Below, in pieces: positions 6,469-12,634 of a DNA stretch of 13,936 bases. Location: contig JBKOWZ010000200.1 in the NCBI GenBank assembly GCA_046724665.1, positions 1 through 13,936 on the forward strand. The letters run 5' to 3'. Each line of letters begins with the position of its first letter. Within the stretch, counting starts at the first letter, position 1. Below the pieces are notes generated by a model, which was not told the origin of the DNA, ran no database searches, and saw only the letters and a list, made by a program, of their open reading frames with translations. The translations under genes were made by a program, and so were the position numbers. The DNA is from Actinocrinis sp046724665 (GTDB taxonomy: Bacteria; Actinomycetota; Actinomycetes; Streptomycetales; Catenulisporaceae).

Positions 6469-8667
6469 TCAAGGGGCGAGCAACTGCGGGATCGCGCTGC
6501 GGAAGTACAGCGCGGCGCCGGGCTTGTAATAGTGCGTGCCGTCCCAGCGATAGGCGAGGTTCCTCGCCAGGGCGGGATCGGTGCAGAACGCGGCAGGTGG
6601 TTCGAGCGTGCGCACCACGCCGGAGCCGTGTCCGGTGCCGGCCGCGGAATCGGCGTTGGCGTAGGCGGTGAGCAGCGCGTTGATATGCCGGGTGCGGGAG
6701 TCGTCGCCGCGCTCTGGCCAGTAGCCCGAGCCGGGCTCGGGAACCGGGCGGTAACAGGGCAGCAGCGACAGTTCGATGCGCGGCACGCCGGTCGCCTTCA
6801 GCCTGCCCACCGCGGCCGCGAGCCTGGACGTGTAATACGCGTCCCACTTCGCGCCGCCGAACGGCATCGCGGCGCCGTTGACCGTCTCGTCGAACTCGTC
6901 CCAGCCACCGATCATCACGACGACGATGTCTGGGCGCTGCCGGGCGACGCGCGCGGCCCACTTCGCGTCCGAGCCGCCGCAGTCGGCGTCGAGGTCGCGC
7001 CGCTCTCCGTCGCGGCTGCTGATGTCGCCGCCGAGGAAGCCGCAGCCCTCGGTCGTGTCGTCGATGACGGCGAGGTATTCGCCGAGGTTCGCCGGCTTGT
7101 TCAGCAGCAGTGTCATGCCCTGGGAGTCGCCGACGAAGGCGACGGTCGGCGGATGGGCCGGTCGCGCGGGCATCGCGGTCGGGACAGCGGCCGGGGCGCG
7201 TGCGGGCTTGGCCGCGCCCGGCGTACGCGCGGGCTTCGGAGCGGAGCCGGCGCCGTCGGCGGCCGAACCGGAGTCGGTCAGCGTGAGCGCGGGACCGTTG
7301 TCCTCGGCGATCGCGTTCGGGTTCGCGGGGTAGCGCCGCGCGGTGTCGATCAACCGGTCGCCGAGTCCCGCGCCGCACGCCACAAGCGCTACTGCCATCG
7401 TGGCGACGGCTGCCGGCCGGGCGAAACTGCGCTGACGCAACGCGTCACGACACCGTGCGACCGTGCGGCCGATCGCGCCGTGCCGGATCGGCTGCTCGAC
7501 GTAACGGAACGTCAGGTGCGCGAGCAGCAGCGAGACGCCGATGCGCAGCGCGAAATCCACCGGCCCCGGCAGGTGGACGTCCGAACCGGGGCGGGTCACG
7601 TCGAACACCGGCCAGTGCCACAGGTACAGCGAGTACGAACGCTCGCCGAGCCACACCAGCGGCTTCGCGGCCAGCACGCGGGCGACCAGCGCGCCCGCAG
7701 TCGCGGCGCGGATGACGAGCGCGGCCGCGCCACACACAATTAACAGGCCCAGCGGATAGAGCCACGGGCTCTTGTCCGAAGCGGTGATGACGGCGAAGGC
7801 GAGTACGCCGAGTGCGAAGATTCCGAGTACGTCCGGTGCCACTGCACGCCAGCGGCGCACGGCACTGTAGCTACCGAACGCACGCCAGCGACTCGGCGTA
7901 CCAGAGCGTTCGGGGGTTCTGGAACTGTGCCCGGAGTTCAGCGTGTACGTGGCTGCCAGGCACGCGCCGATCAGCAACTCGAACGCACGCGTGTCGCTGC
8001 CGTAGTAGACGCGCGAAGGATCTCGCCAGGGCGAGTACTGCGCCCACATCGCCAATGCCGAGCCCGCAGCCAACGCCGCGGTCACGAAGAACACCGGCCT
8101 GCGCCCGGATCGCACCTTGAGCACTACCGCCAGGATCGGCGGCCACAGCAGGTAGAACTGCTCCTCGACGGCGAGCGACCACAGGTTGATCAGCAGCGAA
8201 GGCCTGCCGGTGCCGCCGAAATAGGACTGCCCCCGCAGAATCAGCCACCAGTTGGTCACGTACCCGAGCGCCGCGGCCACGTCGCCGCGAAGCGTCGCCG
8301 CCTCGCGGGGCAGCGCGACGATCACGTAGACGCAAACTCCCGCCAGCACGGTGAACAACGCGGGGAGCAGTCTGCGGGCGCGGCGGAGATAGAAACGCCG
8401 GAAGTTGATGCGTCCGCCAGACGAGTGCTCACTCAGCAGTAGTCCGGTGATAAGAAAACCGGAAAGTACGAAGAATAGGTCCACGCCGAGGAATCCGCCG
8501 CGGGCCCATGCGAAATCCGCGTGGTAGAGCAGCACCACCGCGATCGCGAGAGCCCGCAGGCCGTCGAGCGCCAGCACTCGATGACGCGTCGGCGTGTCGT
8601 GCACGATCCACCCCGCTCCGGATCGACGGTCGGCCCGGCGTATCGCACCGCATTCTTCCCGACTCAC
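6469..8667 (-). CDS. Membrane acyltransferase (AcylT3/OatA-like) with C-terminal SGNH domain
   Basis: A 732-residue protein if started at the GTG at 8667. A GTG at 8604 (residue 22), nearer to the usual family N-terminus and with GGAG and GGGG upstream, is equally plausible. Residues about 30-400 are an acyltransferase-3 domain: LDGLRALAI, catalytic-type H49 in LLYHAD, FFVLSGFLITG at 65-75, SLAVEEQFYLLWP at 164-176 and SLYLWHWP near 346, with many hydrophobic helices. After a last helix (about 417-435) and an Ala/Pro-rich linker comes an extracytoplasmic SGNH domain: GDS at 513-515 and DGTH at 709-712. Proteins of this layout move acyl, often acetyl, groups across the membrane onto peptidoglycan, cell-wall glycans or secreted products. 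The target here is unknown. Leu309 is a TTA codon, rare in such genomes and bldA-dependent in Streptomyces. The stretch around residues 60-100 uses more A/T-ending codons than its neighbours. The gene lies 58 bp downstream of the sigma-CAP gene and may share its transcript. Confidence 0.93.
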   Translation of the reverse strand: MSREECGAIRRADRRSGAGWIVHDTPTRHRVLALDGLRALAIAVVLLYHADFAWARGGFLGVDLFFVLSGFLITGLLLSEHSSGGRINFRRFYLRRARRLLPALFTVLAGVCVYVIVALPREAATLRGDVAAALGYVTNWWLILRGQSYFGGTGRPSLLINLWSLAVEEQFYLLWPPILAVVLKVRSGRRPVFFVTAALAAGSALAMWAQYSPWRDPSRVYYGSDTRAFELLIGACLAATYTLNSGHSSRTPERSGTPSRWRAFGSYSAVRRWRAVAPDVLGIFALGVLAFAVITASDKSPWLYPLGLLIVCGAAALVIRAATAGALVARVLAAKPLVWLGERSYSLYLWHWPVFDVTRPGSDVHLPGPVDFALRIGVSLLLAHLTFRYVEQPIRHGAIGRTVARCRDALRQRSFARPAAVATMAVALVACGAGLGDRLIDTARRYPANPNAIAEDNGPALTLTDSGSAADGAGSAPKPARTPGAAKPARAPAAVPTAMPARPAHPPTVAFVGDSQGMTLLLNKPANLGEYLAVIDDTTEGCGFLGGDISSRDGERRDLDADCGGSDAKWAARVARQRPDIVVVMIGGWDEFDETVNGAAMPFGGAKWDAYYTSRLAAAVGRLKATGVPRIELSLLPCYRPVPEPGSGYWPERGDDSRTRHINALLTAYANADSAAGTGHGSGVVRTLEPPAAFCTDPALARNLAYRWDGTHYYKPGAALYFRSAIPQLLAP

Positions 8668-8725
8668 GTCGCCGCCCCGCAGATTCCGTGTCGTGCGGTC
8701 GGGTGAATTTCTCGGATTACTCAGA

Positions 8726-10381
8726 TCAGTTCGAGAAGTCCTGTGTCATCCAGACCGTTCCCGAGCCGTCCCGGTAGACCGCGATGCCGATGTGATGGAA
8801 CGAGCTGCTCAGGATGTTCTGCCGGTGGCCGTCGTCCGGCGGCTTCTCGTCGAGCATGCTCTGCGTCAGCCCGGCGGCCATCTGCGCGATCGCGGAGTCC
8901 GAGTCGGCGACCGGCCCGCCTTCGCCGATGTTCTCGCCGGCGCTGGTCCAGTGCACTCCGGCGGCGGTCTCGCGGGCGCCGAGCCCGTCCTCGCCGGGGC
9001 ACTGATGGGAGAGCCCGCAGCCGCCGGACATGGCCTGGTTGTGCGCCGTCGCGCTCCGCGTCAGTCCGCTGGTGATCGTGTACGCGGGCAGTCCGGCCTG
9101 CGCGCGGGCCTGGTTGATCAGCGCGAGCACCTGGAGCACCGCGTCGTTCTGGGTCGGGTCGGCAGCGCTCGTGGTCGCGGCGGCCGGCGGACTGGTTCGC
9201 GGCGCGGCGCTGGCGGACGGCTTGCCCGCGGCGGTCCACGTCGGCGACAAGGATGGGGACGGGTTCACCGCAGTGCTCGCTGCGGTTGCAGAAGGTGCCG
9301 CAGTGTCGGTCGGCGAACCGGTCGCGGATCCCGAGACGACGATCGCGTTGACCGGGGGACCGGCCGACGATCTGCCGGAGTGGACCGCATACAGCGCGGC
9401 GACGCCGAGGCCGCCCACGGCCGTGATCGCGATCGCCGCGATCAGTGGCTTGGCTATCAGGCCGCCGGCCTGCCCCGCCTGCCCCGCGTGCCCCGCGTGT
9501 GCCGTGGCCCGGTGCGCACTCGTGTGCCTTCCGGACCGCGGCCCGGGTATTCGGCCCGCCGTCGCACTTGTGCCGGCGCTTGCCGCGTGGGCGGCATGAG
9601 CCGCCGCGAGCATGTAGGCCACGTAGCCGGCGGGCAGCGGGACCAGGCTGAGCCCGGCGAGCAGGCGCTCGGTGGGAACCAGGTCGATCGCGACATCGGA
9701 GCAGTACGAGCACTCGCGCACGTGCCGGGCGAACCGCTTGCGCCACAGCGGCGTCTCCTCGCCGCGCCACTGCGCCGCGGCGTCGGCGAGCCCGCGGCAG
9801 CGCGGCGCGGTCATCAGCGCGCGTACGACCATGCGCGCCACGTCGAGCTGCCCCTTCATCCGGGCCACGCGCACGGTCACGTGGTGCGGGTCCAGGTCCA
9901 GCGCGGCGACCATCTCGGCGCGCGACAGCTGGCCGGTGTTCACCAGCCACCACAGCGACAGCAGATGCCGGTCGTCGGCCTCCAGCCAGCGGGTGGCCAG
10001 CGCCACCTCGCGGCGCTGCCCGGCCAGCCCGAGCTCGGTGAGGGTGAGATCGACGAAGTCCGCGCCGGGGTCGGCGAGCTCGGCCGCCTCGTCCAGCGAC
10101 GCGTGCGCCGCGCGCCGCGAACTGCCGTGCTCGCGCACCTGGTTCATCGTCACGGCGACCAGCCAGGAGCGGAACCGCTCCGGCTCGCGCAGCCCGCCAA
10201 GGCCGCGCACCACGCGCAGCATCGTCTCCTGCACCACGTCGTCCACGTCGCCGCGCCCCGCCAGCGCCCGGCCGACGATGTTGTACACCAGCGGCAGGTA
10301 TCGCTCGACCAACTCGTCGAGCGACTCCTGGTCCCCCGCGCGCGCGTCCGCGACCAGACGCGCGTCCGTCTGCCCGACCAT
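8726..10381 (-). CDS. Membrane-anchored ECF sigma factor with zinc-finger anti-sigma motif and extracellular CAP domain
   Basis: A 551-residue protein starting at ATG 10381, with GAAGG eight bases upstream. Sigma region 2 spans about 10-80, including DVDDVVQETMLRVV. Region 4 spans about 115-190, although its helix-turn-helix is divergent. C195, H220, C224 and C227 (HVRECSYC at 220-227) follow the C-x24-H-x3-C-x2-C pattern of zinc-binding anti-sigma (ZAS/zf-HC2) domains. An Ala/Gly/His-rich stretch leads to one transmembrane helix (about 308-330), a Pro/Ser/Thr/Ala linker (335-412), and a CAP/SCP/PR-1 domain (412-551) with SAGENIGEG and GHRQNILSSSFHHIGIA. The predicted topology puts the sigma part inside and CAP outside. 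ECF groups with C-terminal zinc-finger and membrane extensions are known in actinomycetes. How the sigma is freed (proteolysis, ligand sensing by CAP, or not at all) is not visible. It may control the acyltransferase gene 58 bp downstream. Confidence 0.92.
   Translation of the reverse strand: MVGQTDARLVADARAGDQESLDELVERYLPLVYNIVGRALAGRGDVDDVVQETMLRVVRGLGGLREPERFRSWLVAVTMNQVREHGSSRRAAHASLDEAAELADPGADFVDLTLTELGLAGQRREVALATRWLEADDRHLLSLWWLVNTGQLSRAEMVAALDLDPHHVTVRVARMKGQLDVARMVVRALMTAPRCRGLADAAAQWRGEETPLWRKRFARHVRECSYCSDVAIDLVPTERLLAGLSLVPLPAGYVAYMLAAAHAAHAASAGTSATAGRIPGPRSGRHTSAHRATAHAGHAGQAGQAGGLIAKPLIAAIAITAVGGLGVAALYAVHSGRSSAGPPVNAIVVSGSATGSPTDTAAPSATAASTAVNPSPSLSPTWTAAGKPSASAAPRTSPPAAATTSAADPTQNDAVLQVLALINQARAQAGLPAYTITSGLTRSATAHNQAMSGGCGLSHQCPGEDGLGARETAAGVHWTSAGENIGEGGPVADSDSAIAQMAAGLTQSMLDEKPPDDGHRQNILSSSFHHIGIAVYRDGSGTVWMTQDFSN
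9471..9497 (+). repeat. Three 9-bp tandem repeats in the sigma-CAP linker
   Basis: Three near-identical copies of TGCCCCGC(C/G) lie in frame inside the minus-strand sigma-CAP gene. They encode an Ala-Gly-Gln/His tripeptide repeat (about residues 295-305) just before the transmembrane helix. This is a short-period, probably slippage-prone repeat that only changes linker length. Confidence 0.75.
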
Positions 10382-10389
10382 GAGGCCTA

Positions 10390-10424
10390 CCTTCGGTTCA
10401 AGGCTCTTCCATCCCCCTTCGGTT
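10390..10424 (-). repeat. Direct repeat upstream of the sigma-CAP gene
   Basis: CCTTCGGTT occurs at 10390-10398 and at 10416-10424 (AACCGAAGG on the gene's strand), 26 bp apart. The gene-proximal copy contains the likely ribosome binding site. It could be an autoregulatory element or a chance repeat. No sigma-type -35/-10 pair could be assigned with confidence. Confidence 0.4.
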
Positions 10425-10459
10425 ATCGGAGACCCCTAAGTTAGGCGCCGGGTCACAGA

Positions 10460-10504
10460 AAATCCACACGAGACGGCGATCACTTGTGGACGACCTGTGG
10501 ATCA
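10460..10504. promoter_or_regulatory. Cluster of three TGTGGA-type motifs in the divergent promoter region
   Basis: TGTGGA occurs at 10485-10490 and 10496-10501, exactly 11 bp apart, and its complement TCCACA lies at 10463-10468. This sits between the divergent sigma-CAP and heme-oxygenase-like genes. The regular spacing of about one helical turn is what an operator would show. Each site also resembles a DnaA box with one or two mismatches. No regulator is identified, and chance is possible. Confidence 0.25.
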
Positions 10505-10559
10505 CCCGGGGAGCACTCGCGCGGACGGTACGGCGCGCTGCCTCGCGGGTGGCGCGAAA

Positions 10560-10578
10560 TGAGGTTAGCCTAAGCTAA
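10560..10578 (+). promoter_or_regulatory. Iron box (DtxR/IdeR/DmdR-type operator)
   Basis: TGAGGTTAGCCTAAGCTAA matches the 19-bp DtxR/IdeR consensus (TTAGGTTAGSCTAACCTAA) at 17 of 19 positions, differing at positions 2 and 15. It lies 48 bp before the GTG start of the heme-oxygenase-like gene, where a promoter would be expected, so the gene is probably repressed when ferrous iron is plentiful. It could in principle also influence the divergent sigma-CAP gene about 180 bp away. Confidence 0.85.
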
Positions 10579-10613
10579 TTGTCGGGCGGCTCATGGTGCG
10601 CCCGGCTCGCACT

Positions 10614-10629
10614 GGAGGTTCGCGCAGTG
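10614..10629 (+). promoter_or_regulatory. Ribosome binding site that sets the start of the heme-oxygenase-like gene
   Basis: A consensus GGAGG at 10614-10618 is followed, after eight bases, by GTG at 10627-10629. The frame is open further upstream to a TTG at 10579, but that start would directly abut the iron box and has no Shine-Dalgarno sequence. Confidence 0.85.
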
Positions 10630-10770
10630 ACTGACGACCGCACCGTGCCCGTTGACCGCCCTGTGTCCGTTAACCGCACTGTGTCCATTGACCGAGCCGT
10701 GTCCGACGATCGCGCGGTGCCTGATCGCGGTAGTGCGTCTGATCACGACACTGTGTCCGACGGCCGCACC
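10627..10770 (+). repeat. 18-bp tandem repeats encoding V-x-x-D-R-x hexapeptides
   Basis: The first 144 bases of the heme-oxygenase-like gene are in-frame 18-bp units beginning at 10627, 10645, 10663, 10681, 10699 and 10753, with an irregular 36-bp unit at 10717. Each starts with GTG and most contain GAC/GAT-CGC, giving VPVDRP, VSVNRT, VSIDRA, VSDDRA and VSDGRT. Only the first GTG has a Shine-Dalgarno sequence. Confidence 0.88.
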
Positions 10771-11433
10771 GCGGCGCCCTTCTCCGAGCGGCTGCGGCTG
10801 GAGACGCGCGATGCCCGCGACGAGGCCGAGTCGGCGGCCTACTTCCGGCTGCTGCTGGCCGGGGCGCTCGAACCGCAGGAGTACGCGGCGCTGCTGGTCC
10901 AGTACCACTGCGTCTACCTGGAGTTGCGCCGAGCCGCCGAGGCGCTGCGCGATGACCCGCTCGCGGGGCCGTTCGCCCGCGACCGCCGGGGCCGCGTCGA
11001 GGATCTGGAGGCCGACCTGCATGCCCTGCTCGGCTCGCACTGGCGTGAGCAGTCGCAGCTGACCGAGGCCGCGAGGGCATACCGCGACCGCGTTCGCGAG
11101 GTGGCCGGGACGCCGGCCGCGTTCGTCGCGCACCAATACGTGCGGTACCTCAGCGAACTCTCGGTCGGCCAGCTCATCCGCGCCGCCGTGACGCAGGTCT
11201 ACGACCTGGGCGTCGCGGGAGCGGGAACGAAGTTCTTCACGCTGCCCGCCGGTGCGTCCGCGCACGACCTGAAGCGCGAGTACCGGGCACTGCTCGACGC
11301 CGCACCCTGGATCACCGCGGATCAGGCGCTCATCGTGAACGAGGCGCGGATCGCCTTCCGTCGCAACGCCGCGGTCGCGGCGGCCCTTGGCAAATGGATT
11401 GCCTCCGGCGGGTCAGGGCTTACATTGGGCTGA
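10627..11433 (+). CDS. Iron-regulated heme-oxygenase-like protein with altered active site
   Basis: A 268-residue protein starting at GTG 10627. Residues 1-48 are a repetitive V-x-x-D-R-x hexapeptide tail. From P51 the sequence follows the heme-oxygenase fold: FSERLRLETRDARDEAE for the proximal helix, a middle segment with ERRAAEAL-like helices, AHQYVRYLSELSVGQ (168-182) for the distal helix, and a C-terminal NEARIAFRRN helix. In canonical enzymes the proximal helix has T-x-x-x-H-x-x-x-E with the heme-ligand His. Here that position is R64 (codon CGC at 10816). The distal motif YLGDLSGGQ reads YLSELSVGQ, so the equivalents of human HO-1 Gly139, Asp140 and Gly143 are Ser176, Glu177 and Val180. 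It may therefore bind heme differently, use another substrate, or be inactive. An iron box upstream supports a role in iron or heme metabolism. No signal peptide is seen. The fold assignment is confident; biliverdin formation is doubtful. Confidence 0.85.
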   Translation: MTDDRTVPVDRPVSVNRTVSIDRAVSDDRAVPDRGSASDHDTVSDGRTAAPFSERLRLETRDARDEAESAAYFRLLLAGALEPQEYAALLVQYHCVYLELRRAAEALRDDPLAGPFARDRRGRVEDLEADLHALLGSHWREQSQLTEAARAYRDRVREVAGTPAAFVAHQYVRYLSELSVGQLIRAAVTQVYDLGVAGAGTKFFTLPAGASAHDLKREYRALLDAAPWITADQALIVNEARIAFRRNAAVAAALGKWIASGGSGLTLG

Positions 11434-11460
11434 GCAGCGGTGTTGCGTGGGCGGCGAGCG

Positions 11461-12123
11461 ATGGCGATCAGGAGGTGCGACACGAAAAGGGACCTCGTCA
11501 CGGCACCTCGCCGGGTCATCAGGGCGCTCGGCCTGCTGATCGGCGCGCTGGTCTTCACCGCGGCCTGTGCGTCCAGCACCACGTCAACCCCGGCACCGAC
11601 CGCAGCAGGCGGCTCCGGCGCCCCCGGCGGTTCGAGTGCCGGCAGTACCCCGAGCGCCGTCGCCACGCAGGCCGCCTCCGCGCACGCGGTCGGCGCCAGC
11701 GCGTGCATCACGAGATACCTGCACGGCGGTGTCGGCCAGAGGCAGGGCGCGATGGGCTCCACCTACGTCAACATCGTCTTCAAGAATCTCGGCACCGCCC
11801 CCTGCACGCTCTACGGCTACCCGGGCGTCTCTCTCGGCGCCGGCACGCCGGTGAACCAGGTCGGCCAGCCCGCTGACCGCGACCACGCGGTCCCGTCGAA
11901 GGTGATCACGCTTCAGCCCGGCGGCTACGCGTACGCGACGCTGCGCATCACCGACGCGCTGAACTACCCGGAGCCCACCTGCAAGCCGGTCCCCACCACC
12001 TGGCTGCTGGTCTATCCGCCGAACACGTCGAACCTGATCTACATCCCGTACAGCACCAACGCGTGCACGGGGAATGTCGTCACCCTCACCGTGCAGGCGG
12101 TGCAGGCCGGCGACGGCGGCTGA
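11461..12123 (+). CDS. DUF4232-like lipoprotein
   Basis: A 220-residue protein if started at ATG 11461, which has only a weak purine-rich region upstream; TTG 11440 is an alternative. An N-terminal basic region (RRVIR) and hydrophobic stretch (ALGLLIGALVF) lead to TAAC at 33-36, a plausible lipobox with C36 as the lipidated cysteine. A Ser/Thr/Ala/Gly/Pro-rich tether runs to about residue 80. The globular part matches the actinobacterial DUF4232 pattern: CITRY near the start, a beta-strand with NIVFKNLGTAPCTLYGYPGV, a later LQPGGYAYATL strand, and further cysteines probably forming disulfides outside the cell. The function of this family is not known. It follows the heme-oxygenase-like gene by 27 bp in the same direction and may be read from the same iron-regulated transcript, but nothing ties its function to iron. 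Confidence 0.85.
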   Translation: MAIRRCDTKRDLVTAPRRVIRALGLLIGALVFTAACASSTTSTPAPTAAGGSGAPGGSSAGSTPSAVATQAASAHAVGASACITRYLHGGVGQRQGAMGSTYVNIVFKNLGTAPCTLYGYPGVSLGAGTPVNQVGQPADRDHAVPSKVITLQPGGYAYATLRITDALNYPEPTCKPVPTTWLLVYPPNTSNLIYIPYSTNACTGNVVTLTVQAVQAGDGG

Positions 12124-12179
12124 GCCGAGCCCGCCGGCACGGGGACACCGACCCCGGAGGGAGCCCGCTCGGCGCTCAG
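12121..12179 (+). terminator. GC-rich hairpin after the lipoprotein gene (possible terminator)
   Basis: TGAGCCGAGC at 12121-12130 can pair with GCTCGGCGCTCA at 12168-12179 apart from a two-base bulge. An inner GGGG (12141-12144)/CCCC (12132-12135) pairing is possible inside the loop. There is no T-run, so it would be an actinomycete-style hairpin without a U-tract, or simply GC-rich chance. The rest of the 226-bp gap up to the carrier-protein gene shows no convincing promoter. Confidence 0.3.
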
Positions 12180-12349
12180 GGGGGCGCGCGCGGGTAGTCC
12201 GCCACCACCCGGTGCGCTCGATCAGTTCCTGAACCTCTGTAGTGTCAGCGCTCGGATAAGTAAGGTGAGCGTGGTAGAGGGCTGTCTCTCCCATTCCCTT
12301 CGGCCGTCCGGAGCCATCCGCGAGTACGGGTGCTTACTGAGGAGGTACG

Positions 12350-12619
12350 GTGCAGGAGAAAGTCAAAGAGTTCGTCATCAATGCCCTGAATGAGATGAAC
12401 TACGACGTCAGCGGGGTGACCGGCGACACCGACCTCGGACCGGCCGGGCTCGACCTCGAGTCGCTGGCGCTGGCCGACCTCGCGGTGCAGGTGGAGGACG
12501 TCTTCGGGGTCAAGTTCGGCCTCGACGAGATGGAGAGCACCGCGATGATGACGCTCGACGAGTTCGCCGCCGAGGTGGCCGGCCGGATCCCGGCGGCGCC
12601 GGCCGCCGGCGACGCGTAG
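12350..12619 (+). CDS. Free-standing acyl carrier protein
   Basis: An 89-residue acidic protein starting at GTG 12350, with GGAGG at 12341-12345 (spacing four bases, slightly short). It has the four-helix carrier-protein pattern: an N-terminal helix EKVKEFVINALNEMNYDV, the phosphopantetheine site GLDLESLALADL with S38, and a following VEDVFGVKF helix, ending in an Ala/Pro-rich tail. After phosphopantetheinylation it would carry an acyl or aminoacyl group as a thioester. The adenylating enzyme gene starts 15 bp downstream, so the natural reading is that this carrier receives the acyl group activated by that enzyme. It could donate to the condensation domain of the left-hand operon about 6.5 kb away, or belong to a separate cluster continuing off the right edge. 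The sequence does not decide between these. Confidence 0.92.
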   Translation: MQEKVKEFVINALNEMNYDVSGVTGDTDLGPAGLDLESLALADLAVQVEDVFGVKFGLDEMESTAMMTLDEFAAEVAGRIPAAPAAGDA

Positions 12620-12634
12620 GCGGGCCGGGTCCGC

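Noticed and set aside
9471..9497. CRISPR-like repeats
   Set aside because: They are 9-bp units with no spacers and lie in frame inside a coding linker.
10435..10445. CCTAAGTTAGG as a second iron box
   Set aside because: It is a short palindrome with the half-sites in the reverse order from the DtxR box and does not match the 19-bp consensus.
10460..10504. DnaA-box cluster or replication origin
   Set aside because: Each site has one or two mismatches to a DnaA box, there are only three, and no replication genes are nearby.
10579..10626. TTG at 10579 as start of the heme-oxygenase-like gene
   Set aside because: It directly abuts the iron box and lacks a Shine-Dalgarno sequence; GTG 10627 has a perfect GGAGG at the right distance.
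11471..11475. GGAGG as the ribosome binding site of the lipoprotein gene
   Set aside because: No in-frame ATG, GTG or TTG follows within a usable distance, and the basic N-region of the signal sequence would be lost with later starts.
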